Assembly (NCBI RefSeq): GCF_000429625.1 | Contig: NZ_AUCF01000026.1 | Location: forward strand, 1 to 64,000 | Direction: 5' to 3' | Source: Azospirillum halopraeferens DSM 3675 | GTDB taxonomy: Bacteria; Pseudomonadota; Alphaproteobacteria; Azospirillales; Azospirillaceae | DNA length: 64,000 nucleotides | Part shown: positions 17,112 through 27,300 of the stretch, piece after piece | How the letters are laid out: each line of letters begins with the position of its first letter | How positions within the stretch are numbered: position 1 is the stretch's first letter | Made by a program: the position numbers and the translations under genes | Notes under the pieces: generated by a model | Told to the model about the DNA's origin: nothing | What the model saw: only the letters and a program-made list of their open reading frames with translations | The model's database searches: none

Positions 17112-19961
17112 ATGGCGGGACTTATCATCCCTGTGGGCGACGGTGCGGCCGGCGCGGTGGCCGGCACGGCGGAACGCTCGATGCCGGTGCCCGACGCCGT
17201 GGCGGCGGAGCGCGCCGGTGCCGACGCCGGAGAGCCGGTGGTCTTCGTCATCGGCCCCGACGTGCCGGCACCGGTGGCGGCGGCGCGCCGGCTGCGCCGG
17301 CACTGCCCCGACGCGCAGATCGTCCTGCTGGGCGAGGGCGCCGGTCTGGAGAGGCTGCGCGCGACCCTGCCCTTCGTGCCGGAGATCAGCGACGCCTGGA
17401 CCGCGTCCGCCGCCGAGGGTGCACCGGCGCTCGGCACCCTGTTGGCCGGTGCCATGGACGCCGCCCGCCGGCGCGCCGGCAACGCCCGCCTGGCCGAGCG
17501 GCTGAACGCGTTGCTGGACGGCGGGACGGCGGACGCCGAGCACGGCGAACGCCGGCGGCGCATTGCCCTGTCGGAGCGCTACCTCGGGCTGATCGCGGCG
17601 CAGTCGCGCACGCCGGTCTTTGCCTTGCGCGCGGACGGCACGGTGCTGGCCCACAACGACGCGGCCGACCGGCTGTTCGGCGCCCGGTCGGGGGCGGAGG
17701 ACGCGGCCTCCCTGCCGGCCCTGCTGGCCCCGGCGGAGCGCGACGGCCTGCGCGCGCTGCTGGCCCGCGTCGCGGCCGGCAGCGGGGCGGAGGAGTGCGC
17801 CCTGCGCGTGACCGACCGGCAGGGCGACACCATCCACCTGGACGTCAGCCTGGCGCCCCTGACCGGCGTGGGCGAGCCCGGTGCTGCGGTGTCGTGCGTG
17901 GCCCGCGACGTCACCGAGCAGCGCCGTGTCGAGGAGGCGCTGCGGCACAGCGAGCAGGTGTTCCGCGATCTGGCGGAGACGGTTCCGGGGTTCGTGTGGA
18001 CGGCCGGGCCGGACGGCGGCCTCGACTACCAGAGCCGGCAGTGGAGCGACTACTCCGGCGCGCCGCCGGGCACGACGCTGGGCGACGCCTGGACCGGCTT
18101 CGTGCATCCCGACGACCTGGAGCGGGCCGGCCGCGCCTGGGCCGAAGCGGTGCGCACCGGCATTCCCTACGACGCGGAGTTCCGCCTGCGCCGGCGGGAC
18201 GGCGTTCACCGCTGGTTCCTTGCCCGCGCCGTCCCGGTGCGCGGGCCGGGCGGTGCGGTGACGCGCTGGGTCGGCACCTGCACGGACATCGACGAACTGG
18301 TCCGCACGCGCGCCGCCCTGGCCGATGCCAACGACCGGCTGGAGGTGCTGGTGGCGCAGCGGACGGCGGAGCTGGAGGAGACGAACCGCCGGCTGCTGGC
18401 CGAGATCGAGGAGCGGCGCCGGGCCGAGGCCGGGTTGAACCGCGCCCGCCGGCTGGAGGCCATCGGCAAGCTGACCGGGGGCGTTGCCCATGACTTCAAC
18501 AACCTGTTGCAGGTGATCGGCGGCAACCTGCAGCTTCTGCAGGGCGCCATCGCCGGCGACGAACGGGCGGAGCGTAAGGCGCAGGCCGCGCTGGCCGCCG
18601 TCGACCGCGGCGCCAAGCTGGCCTCCCAGCTTCTCGCCTTCGCCCGCCGCCAGCCGCTGGAGCCTTCCGTGATCGACGTCGGGCGCCTGTTGCGCGGCAT
18701 GGACGACCTGCTGCGCCGTGCCCTGGGCGAGGCGGTGGAGATCGAGCTGGTGATCGCCGGCGGCCTGTGGACCACGCTGGCCGACCCCAACCAGCTCGAG
18801 AACGTGGTCCTGAACCTGGCGGTCAACGCCCGCGACGCCATGGGCGGCGCCGGTCGCCTGACCATCGAGGCGGGCAACGCCATGCTGGACGACCTGTATG
18901 CCCTGGCGCACGAGGACGTGACGCCCGGCCAGTACGTCATGCTGGCCGTCACCGACACCGGCAGCGGCATGGCGCCGGAGGTGCTGGAACGCGTCTTCGA
19001 GCCCTTCTTCACCACCAAGCCGGAGGGCAAGGGCACCGGCCTCGGCCTGTCCATGGTGCACGGCTTCGTCAAGCAGACGGGCGGACACGTGAAGATCTAC
19101 AGCGAGGTGGGGCACGGCACCACCGTGCGCATCTATCTGCCGCGCACCCACCGGACGGCTTCGGCCTCCGATGCGTCGCCCGCCGAGGCCCCCGTGGTCG
19201 GCGGCAGCGAGACGGTCCTGGTCGTCGAGGACGATCCGCAGGTGCGGGCGACCGCCGCGGCGCTGCTGGTCGAGCTGGGCTACCACGTGCTGCAGGCGCC
19301 CGACGCCCGGAGCGCGCTGGCACTGATCCGCGGCGGTGCCGCGGTCGATCTGCTGTTCACCGACGTGGTGATGCCCGGCCCCCTGCGCAGTCCGGAGCTG
19401 GCGCGCCTGGCCCGCGGCATCCTGCCCGATCTGGCGGTGCTGTTCACCTCGGGCTACACGGAGAACGCCATCGTCCACGGCGGCCGCCTCGATCCCGGAG
19501 TCCATCTGTTGAGCAAGCCTTACCGGCGCGAGGATCTGGCGCGCAAGGTCCGCCATGTCCTGTCGGAGGCGCGCCGTCCTCCTGCCGGCCTGCGCGTCCT
19601 GCTGGTGGAGGACGACGCGCTCGTCCGCCTGGCGACGCAGGAGATGCTGTTGGCGCTGGGTCACGCCGTCACCGCGGCGGGCGACGCCGAGGCGGCCGGC
19701 CGGGCGCTGGCGGCGGGGCCGTTCGACGTGCTGTTCACCGACGTCCGCCTGCCCGGCCGATCCGGTCTCGACCTGGCCCGCGCGGCGCGGCGCGACCATC
19801 CCCACCTGGCGGTGATCATCGCCTCCGGCTATGGCGACGTCGGGATGGACGCGGGGATCGCGGCGCAGGAGGGCGGCGGCACGACGGTCGTGCTGGGCAA
19901 GCCCTATTCACAGTCCGACATCGCCGCCGCCTTCCGCACGATCGGGCGCGCAGGCGCCTGA
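17112..19961 (+). CDS. Hybrid sensor histidine kinase with two PAS and two receiver domains
   Basis: 949 residues from ATG 17112, 8 bases after the acyl-CoA dehydrogenase. Residues 1-160 are an uncharacterised N-terminal region; PAS domains lie at about 160-270 and 281-396; a coiled-coil (LVAQRTAELEETNRRLLAEIEERRR) leads to HisKA with GKLTGGVAHDFNNLLQVIGG near 450-470. The ATPase domain (about 550-676) has NLAVNARDAM, DTGSGM and GTGLGLSMV, all intact. Two receivers follow (about 700-816 and 826-943), with LFTDVVM and LFTDVRL phospho-acceptor sites. It has no membrane segment, so it is a cytoplasmic sensor. Its output partner is unknown. Confidence 0.92.
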   Translation: MAGLIIPVGDGAAGAVAGTAERSMPVPDAVAAERAGADAGEPVVFVIGPDVPAPVAAARRLRRHCPDAQIVLLGEGAGLERLRATLPFVPEISDAWTASAAEGAPALGTLLAGAMDAARRRAGNARLAERLNALLDGGTADAEHGERRRRIALSERYLGLIAAQSRTPVFALRADGTVLAHNDAADRLFGARSGAEDAASLPALLAPAERDGLRALLARVAAGSGAEECALRVTDRQGDTIHLDVSLAPLTGVGEPGAAVSCVARDVTEQRRVEEALRHSEQVFRDLAETVPGFVWTAGPDGGLDYQSRQWSDYSGAPPGTTLGDAWTGFVHPDDLERAGRAWAEAVRTGIPYDAEFRLRRRDGVHRWFLARAVPVRGPGGAVTRWVGTCTDIDELVRTRAALADANDRLEVLVAQRTAELEETNRRLLAEIEERRRAEAGLNRARRLEAIGKLTGGVAHDFNNLLQVIGGNLQLLQGAIAGDERAERKAQAALAAVDRGAKLASQLLAFARRQPLEPSVIDVGRLLRGMDDLLRRALGEAVEIELVIAGGLWTTLADPNQLENVVLNLAVNARDAMGGAGRLTIEAGNAMLDDLYALAHEDVTPGQYVMLAVTDTGSGMAPEVLERVFEPFFTTKPEGKGTGLGLSMVHGFVKQTGGHVKIYSEVGHGTTVRIYLPRTHRTASASDASPAEAPVVGGSETVLVVEDDPQVRATAAALLVELGYHVLQAPDARSALALIRGGAAVDLLFTDVVMPGPLRSPELARLARGILPDLAVLFTSGYTENAIVHGGRLDPGVHLLSKPYRREDLARKVRHVLSEARRPPAGLRVLLVEDDALVRLATQEMLLALGHAVTAAGDAEAAGRALAAGPFDVLFTDVRLPGRSGLDLARAARRDHPHLAVIIASGYGDVGMDAGIAAQEGGGTTVVLGKPYSQSDIAAAFRTIGRAGA

Positions 19962-19967
19962 TACGAC

Positions 19968-20612
19968 CTATCGCCCGTCCTCCCGATCTTCCTCCAGGTG
20001 CAGCCACAGGCGCATCAGCTCCGCGACGGTGCGGATGCCGAGCTTGGCCATGACGTTGGCGCGGTGGGTCTCGACGGTGCGCACGCCGATGCCCAGGCGG
20101 TTGGCGATGGTCTTGTTGGCGCAGCCCTCCACCATCAGCGCCGCGACGTCCCGTTCGCGGGGGCTGAGGAGGGCCAGCTTCGCCAGGGCCGACGCGGCGG
20201 CGGAGCGGTCGCGGCGCCGGCGGGCGTCCCGTTGCAGGGCCTCGTGCACCCGGCGCAGGAAGACGCCGTCGTCGAACGGCTTCTCCAGGAAGTCGACGGC
20301 CCCGGCGCGCAGGGCGGTGACCGCCGCACTCACCTCGCCGTGGGCGGTGATGATGATCACCGGCAGCTCGCTGCCGCGGCGCGCCAGCTCCTCCTGCAGC
20401 TCCAGGCCGTCCATCACGGGCATGCGCAGGTCGGCGACGACGCAGCCGGGCCGGTCGGGGCTGTGATGGCGCAGGAACTCCGGCGCGCTGCCGAAGGTGC
20501 GCACGGCCAGGCCGGCCACCTCCACCAGGGCGGAGAGGGCGTCGCGCACGGCGTCGTCGTCGTCGATGATGACGACGACCGGTTCGGCGGCGGGCTCGGC
20601 GGATTCGTTCAT
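19968..20612 (-). CDS. FixJ-family response regulator (receiver + LuxR-type HTH)
   Basis: 214 residues. N-terminal receiver with VVIIDDDDAVR, phospho-acceptor Asp in VVADLRMP, IIITAHGE and FLEKPFDD; C-terminal NarL/FixJ-type helix-turn-helix with LSPRERDVAALMVEGCANK and GIGVRTVETHRANVMAKLG. The gene follows its partner kinase with 14 bases between, forming a two-component operon. It presumably binds DNA when phosphorylated; targets are not evident. Confidence 0.93.
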   Translation of the reverse strand: MNESAEPAAEPVVVIIDDDDAVRDALSALVEVAGLAVRTFGSAPEFLRHHSPDRPGCVVADLRMPVMDGLELQEELARRGSELPVIIITAHGEVSAAVTALRAGAVDFLEKPFDDGVFLRRVHEALQRDARRRRDRSAAASALAKLALLSPRERDVAALMVEGCANKTIANRLGIGVRTVETHRANVMAKLGIRTVAELMRLWLHLEEDREDGR

Positions 20613-20626
20613 GGCGGGGACCGGTG

Positions 20627-22261
20627 TCAGGGCGGGGCTGCGGGAAGGAAGACGTGGAAGACGGCGCCCTGCGCCGAGGTGCCGGCGAGCCACAGCCGGC
20701 CGCCGTGGCTCTCGACGATGGAGCGGCAGATCGGCAGGCCGAGCCCCATCCCCGCGGGCTTGGTGGTGGCGAAGGGGGAGTAGAGCCGGTCCACCATGTC
20801 GGCGACGACGCCGGGCCCGGTGTCCTCCACCGCGAAGATCACTCCGGCGGGGTCGGCGGCGCGCACGCTCAGGACCACCTCGCGCCGCGGCGGGTCGGCG
20901 GCGGCGATGGCCTCGATGCTGTTGTGCAGCAGGTTGAGCAGGACCTGTTCGACCTGGATGCGGTCGCACAGCACGGGCGGCAGCGGCTCCGCCACGTCGA
21001 CCCGCAGGTGCACGCGGTTGTACGTGGCGTCGGCCCGCACCAGCGCCAGCGTCTCGCGCACGATGTCCGCCGCCGCCTCCGGCGCCAGGTGGGGCGAACC
21101 CTTGCGCAGGAAGGCGCGCAGCCCGCGCACCACCTCGCCGGCCCGTTCCGCCTGGGCCACCGCCTTGTCGATGAACTCCTGGGCGCGCGGCGGGGTGTCG
21201 GCGCCGTCGAGCAGCCGCTGGGCGGCCCGGGTGTAGCTGATGGCCGCCAGCAGGGGCTGGTTCAGCTCGTGCGCCAGCGCCGACGCCATTTCGCCGGTCA
21301 CCGCCAGCCGGGCGATGTGGGCCAGCTCGGCCTCGTGCTCGCGCAGCCGCGTCTCCACCGCCCGGCGTTCGCTGACCACGGCGCCGAGGAACAGGGCGGT
21401 GATCGCCAGGGCCAGCATCAGGGTCTGATGGTAGACCACCGCGTTCAGGGGGAAGCCGATGATCTGCAAGCCGGCGATCAGCCCGCCCTGGATGACCAGG
21501 GCGGCCAGCACCGCCCCCGCCAGCCCGCGGGTGACGGCCACCCACACCAGGGGAAGGAACAGCACGTAGAACAGGTTGAACCGGTCGCCGCCGATGGGCA
21601 GGAAGACGACGGCCAGCGCCGCGATCATGGCCGCCGTCTGCGCCGCGGACGGCCGTTCCGCCGGCAGGCGCAGGGGCGGCGGTCCCGGCCGGTGCAGCAG
21701 GAGCACGACCGGGGTGACCACGGCGATGGCGATGGCGTCGCCCAGCCAGTATTGGAAGGCGAACAGCGGCAGATCGTCCGCGGCCACCGCCCCGTCCAGC
21801 ACGAACACGCCGACGAAGGCGGGCGCCACCGCGGCGGCGCTGAGGAAGGTGACGCCGACCAGCCAGCCGACGTCGCGCACCCGGCTCAGCTCCGGGTCGA
21901 TCGCCACCCGGTGGCGCAGGACATGGGCGGCCGCGGCGTAGCCGGCCACGATCACCAGGTTCGAGGCCACCAGCGACGCCGCCGAGGCGGGATGCCCGCG
22001 CACCGCCAGGTCGCCCGCCACCAGCGCCGCGAAGGTCAGCGGCACGCCGCGCAGGCCGGTGCGCAGCAGCAGCGCCAGGTACAGCCCGGCCGGCGGGTTC
22101 CAGGGGGTGATGTTGAGGTTGGGGCGCGGATGGATGAAGGTCAGCCAGTCCACCGCCAGGTACACCCCCAGGAAGGCGAGGGCGAAGCCCGCCGTCAGAC
22201 GGACCGCCGGGGCGGCGCCGCCGGGCGGGGCGGCCACGGGGCCGGCGGGCGGAACGGGCAT
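20627..22261 (-). CDS. Membrane sensor histidine kinase with MASE1-like N-terminus (FixL/DctB class)
   Basis: 544 residues from ATG 22261. About eight hydrophobic helices in residues 20-310 resemble a MASE1-type integral membrane sensor (NITPWNPPAGLYLALLL). The kinase core has GEMASALAHELNQPLLAAISYTRA with the phospho-His, N-box LLNLLHNSIEAI, DTGPGV and GMGLGLPICRSIVESHGG, all intact. The ALAHELNQPL form is typical of FixL/DctB-class kinases that pair with FixJ-type regulators, matching the downstream gene. The signal is not deducible. Confidence 0.9.
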   Translation of the reverse strand: MPVPPAGPVAAPPGGAAPAVRLTAGFALAFLGVYLAVDWLTFIHPRPNLNITPWNPPAGLYLALLLRTGLRGVPLTFAALVAGDLAVRGHPASAASLVASNLVIVAGYAAAAHVLRHRVAIDPELSRVRDVGWLVGVTFLSAAAVAPAFVGVFVLDGAVAADDLPLFAFQYWLGDAIAIAVVTPVVLLLHRPGPPPLRLPAERPSAAQTAAMIAALAVVFLPIGGDRFNLFYVLFLPLVWVAVTRGLAGAVLAALVIQGGLIAGLQIIGFPLNAVVYHQTLMLALAITALFLGAVVSERRAVETRLREHEAELAHIARLAVTGEMASALAHELNQPLLAAISYTRAAQRLLDGADTPPRAQEFIDKAVAQAERAGEVVRGLRAFLRKGSPHLAPEAAADIVRETLALVRADATYNRVHLRVDVAEPLPPVLCDRIQVEQVLLNLLHNSIEAIAAADPPRREVVLSVRAADPAGVIFAVEDTGPGVVADMVDRLYSPFATTKPAGMGLGLPICRSIVESHGGRLWLAGTSAQGAVFHVFLPAAPP

Positions 22262-22305
22262 GGCGCGGCATCCCCCGGATTGGCCCGCGGCCGCCGCGGG
22301 ACCGG

Positions 22306-23565
<1,260 letters not shown>

Positions 23566-23637
23566 CCCGGTCATTCCCCTGGTGTGCGGCGGCGCCGGCG
23601 GCCGGCGCCGGTTCCTTCTACGCGCGAAAACCGCGGA

Positions 23638-23684
23638 CCGTAACATCCGTAACACTACGGAATTTCTGTAAACCATTGTTACGG
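23638..23684. promoter_or_regulatory. Repeated CCGTAACA operator upstream of gdh
   Basis: CCGTAACA occurs twice in direct repeat (23638-23645 and 23647-23654) and once inverted as TGTTACGG (23677-23684), in an AT-rich island 73-119 bases upstream of the gdh start. The arrangement looks like a cooperative regulator binding site in the gdh promoter; the divergent rnk-like gene may share it. I cannot name the regulator. A GC-rich hairpin (GGCGCCGGC/GCCGGCGCC, around 23590-23610) lies nearer to gdh. Confidence 0.5.
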
Positions 23685-23833
23685 AATGATATTTTCAAGG
23701 GGACAAAAGGCGGATCGGGCTCCGTGGTGATACGGATGGCACGGAGGGCGGGTTCCGGGCGACACTGGGTTGCCGCCCGCACGCCCTGCGCCGGCCGGGG
23801 CCGCAGACCCATCCCATCAGGCAGGAACGAGCC

Positions 23834-24265
23834 ATGACCACCACGCCGCGCCGCAGCCGGCTGCCCGCGATCACCCTGACCCGCGCCGTCCATGCGCGCC
23901 TGTCCGAACTCGCCTTCGCCGTCGCCGATCGCCTTCCCGATGTGGCGGAGTACCTGGAGCGGGAACTGGAGCGGGCCGGCGTGGTGGAGGAGGGTGCCCT
24001 GCCGGCGGCGACGGTCACCATCGGCTCCCTGGTCACCTTCGTGGACCGCGACACCGGGCAGCGCCACGGCTTCACCCTGGTGTGGCCCGGCGACGAGGAC
24101 GCGGCCCGCCACCGCCTGTCGGTGATGACGCCCGTCGGGGCGGCGCTGATCGGCCTGCGGGCCGGACAGAGCATCGACTGGATGACCCGCACCGGTGCCT
24201 GGCGGCGCCTGAGCGTCGAGGCGGTGTCCCCTCCCGGCGACCGCAAAACAGGCGCCGTGCCCTGA
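23834..24265 (+). CDS. Rnk-like protein (GreA/GreB C-terminal domain)
   Basis: 143 residues. The N-terminal helices (VHARLSELAFAVADRLPDVAEYLERELERA) are followed by a GreA/GreB C-terminal FKBP-like fold: TVTIGSLVTFVDRDTGQRHGFTLVWPG and SVMTPVGAALIGLRAGQSIDW. This matches the Rnk family (regulator of nucleoside diphosphate kinase), which binds RNA polymerase but lacks the antipause coiled-coil acidic tip of GreA. Function here is inferred from family only. Confidence 0.85.
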   Translation: MTTTPRRSRLPAITLTRAVHARLSELAFAVADRLPDVAEYLERELERAGVVEEGALPAATVTIGSLVTFVDRDTGQRHGFTLVWPGDEDAARHRLSVMTPVGAALIGLRAGQSIDWMTRTGAWRRLSVEAVSPPGDRKTGAVP

Positions 24266-24325
24266 GAAGAGGCAGATCGGAGCGGATAAGACCCGCCGCG
24301 GACCGTGCCGCGGTACGCACGCCGT

Positions 24326-24341
24326 TGGCCCGCAAGTTGCT
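24326..24341 (+). promoter_or_regulatory. Sigma-54 (RpoN) promoter upstream of the Amt fusion gene
   Basis: TGGCCCG-CAAG-TTGCT matches the -24/-12 consensus TGGCACG-N4-TTGCW at all positions but one, with the GG and GC dinucleotides correctly spaced. It lies 38 bases upstream of the ATG at 24380. Sigma-54 with NtrC is the classic activator of nitrogen-starvation genes including amtB, so this supports nitrogen control. An NtrC site was not found by eye. Confidence 0.75.
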
Positions 24342-24379
24342 TCGTATCGGCACGAAGCGATGGCAGGCGGGGTACGGCG

Positions 24380-27300
24380 ATGGCGTTAACACTGCCCGAT
24401 CTGCTGTGGGTCGCCACGGCGACGGGGCTGGTGCTCATCATGCAGGCGGGTTTCCTGTGCCTGGAGACCGGACTGACCCGCTCCAAGAACAGCATCAACG
24501 TGGCGATGAAGAACGTCGTCGACTTCGTCGTCTCCGTCCTGGCGTTCTGGGCGGTCGGATACGGGATGATGTTCGGGCGCAGCTACGGCGGGTGGCTCGG
24601 CACCTCGGGCTATTTCCTCGACACCGGCGACAGCGGGCTGTCCATCTTCTTCCTGTTCCAGGCGATGTTCTGCGCCACCGCGGTGACCATCGTCTCGGGC
24701 GCGGTGGCGGAGCGCATGACGTTCGCCGGCTACATCGCGGTGTCGCTGCTGGTGGCGGCGCTGATCTACCCCTTCTTCGGCCATCTCGCGTGGAACGGGC
24801 TGGAGCGCGGCGTCATGCACGGTTGGCTGGGCGCCGACGGCTATGTGGACTGGGCCGGGTCCAGCGCGGTGCACCAGTTGGGCGGCTGGGTGGCGCTGGC
24901 CCTGCTGCTGGTGGTGGGACCGCGCATGGGCCGCTTCGATCCGCAGACCGGGCAGGCGCGGCCGGTGCCGGGGTCCAACCTGCCGCTGGCGGCGCTGGGG
25001 GTGCTGCTGCTGTGCTTCGGCTGGATCGGCTTCAACGGCGGGACCACCCTGCGCCTGGACGACCGGATCGGCCGCATCGTCGCCAACACCTGCCTGGCGG
25101 CGGCCAGCGGCGGGGTGGCCGCCCTGGCGGCCGCCTGGATCCACGCCCGCAAGGCCGAGGTGACGGCGCTGCTCAACGGCGTGCTGTCCGGCCTGGTGGC
25201 GATCACCGCGAGCTGCCACGCCGTGTCCTTTCCGTCGGCGCTGATCATCGGCGCCGTCGCCGGCCTGGTGGGGATCGCGCTGGAGCGCGTGCTGCTGCGC
25301 TTCGGCATCGACGACGCCGTGGGGGCCGTGCCCGTGCATCTGGGCGCGGGGGTGTGGGGGATTCTCGGCGTCGCCCTGTTCGGCCGGCCGGAGCTGCTGG
25401 ACACCGGGCTCACCTTTTGGCCCCAGCTCGCCATCCAGGTGAAGGGGCTGGCGGTGTGCTTCGTGGTCGCGTTCGTGGTGCCGTACGCGCTGCTGTGGCT
25501 GCTGGCACGGACCATGCGCCTGCGCGTCCTGCCGCAGCACGAGGAGGTCGGGCTGAACGTCTCCGAACACGGGGCGAAGACCGAGATGCACGACCTCTAC
25601 GAGGTGCTGCACGAGCAGGCGCGCACCGGCGACCTGTCGCTGCGCGTGCCGGTGGACCCCTTCACCGACACCGCCCGGGTGGCGGCGCGCTACAACCATG
25701 TGATGGACCGGCTGGAGGAGGCGGTCGCCAGGACCGAGGCGATCGTGCGCACCGCCAACGACGCCATCGTCATCTTCTCCGCCGAGGGGCGGGTGCTGTT
25801 CCACAACACGCTGGCGGAATGGATGTTCGGGCGCGACGCCGCCGCCTTCCCGCACCTGTGCGCCGCCGACCTGGCGGACGGGCTGGAGACGGCGGGCGCC
25901 GACCACACCCTGTTCGAGACCACCGGGCGCCACGCCGCCGGCCGCCGATTCCCCGTGGAGGTGACCTCGGCCACCGCCGCGTCGCGCTTCGGCCGCCTGC
26001 ACATCCTGACCTTCCGCGACATCACCGAGCGCAAGCGGGCGGAGGCCGAGCTGCGCGAGAGCGAGACCCGCTTCCGCACCGTCTTCAACGAGGCGGCGTT
26101 CGGCATGCTGATGCTGGGCGAGACCGGAGCGGTGCTGGACGCCAACGCCACCTTCCTGCGCATGATCGCCCACGAGGGCGCGCACTCCGCCCCGAGCCAC
26201 CCGCCGGTGCCGGAGGGTGGCCTGGCCGGCATCGTGCACGCCGACGACCTGCCCAACGTGCGGTGCGCGGTGGCCGAGGTGGCGGCCGGGCGGGCGCTGA
26301 AGGGCACGGTGGAGGCGCGGCTGGTCTGCGCCGACCGCCACATCATCTGGACCCGCCTGTCGCTGACCCACGCCCGGCTGGCCGGCCACGCCGCCCCGGT
26401 GGCTCTGGCGGTGGCCGAGGACATCACGGCCGCCCGCCGCGACGCCCGGGCGCTGAACCTGGCGGCCTCGGTGTTCGCCAACACCCGCGAGGCCATCGCC
26501 ATCTTCGATTCCACCGGCGGCATCGAGACGGTCAACGCCGCCTTCCGCACGGTGATGGGCTACAGCGCCCGCGAAGCCCGCGGCCAGTCGCTGGCGCACC
26601 TGTGCAGCGGCCGCTACGGCCGGGCGGAGTACGACGCCATCGGCGCCGCCCTGGACGCCGGCGGCTCCTGGCAGGGGGAGCTGCTGATCCGCAGCAAGGA
26701 CCAGACCCTGCTGCCCATGTGGGTGTCCATCTCCGCCGTGCGCGACCCCGCCGGCGCGGTGACCCACCGCGTCGCCCTGTTCACCGACCTCAGCGAGCGC
26801 AAGCAGCAGGAGGAGGCGATCTGGCGCCACGCCAACTTCGATGCGGTCACCGGCCTGCCCAACCGCCGCCTGTTCCTCGACCGGCTGTCCCGGGCGATCG
26901 AGCAGGCGGGGCGCGACGGCCGGCAGGTCGGGCTGATGTTCCTCGACCTGGACCGGTTCAAGGACGTCAACGACACCCTCGGGCACAAGGCCGGCGACGA
27001 GCTGCTGGTGCGGGTGGCCGACGCGGTGCGGGGCTGCGTGCGCAGCTCCGACACGGTGGCCCGGCTGGGCGGCGACGAGTTCACGGTGCTGCTGACCAAC
27101 CTGACCGACGCGGCCGCCCTGGACCATGTGGCGCGCAAGATCGTCGCCGCGGTGGCGCGCCCGGTGGTGCTGGAGGGCGGGGAGGTGCAGGTCTCCACCT
27201 CCGTCGGCGCCGCCCTGTTCCCGGAGCACGCCGACGACGCCGACGACCTGCTGCGCAAGGCCGACGCCGCGCTCTACCAGGCCAAGACGCGGGGGAGGAA

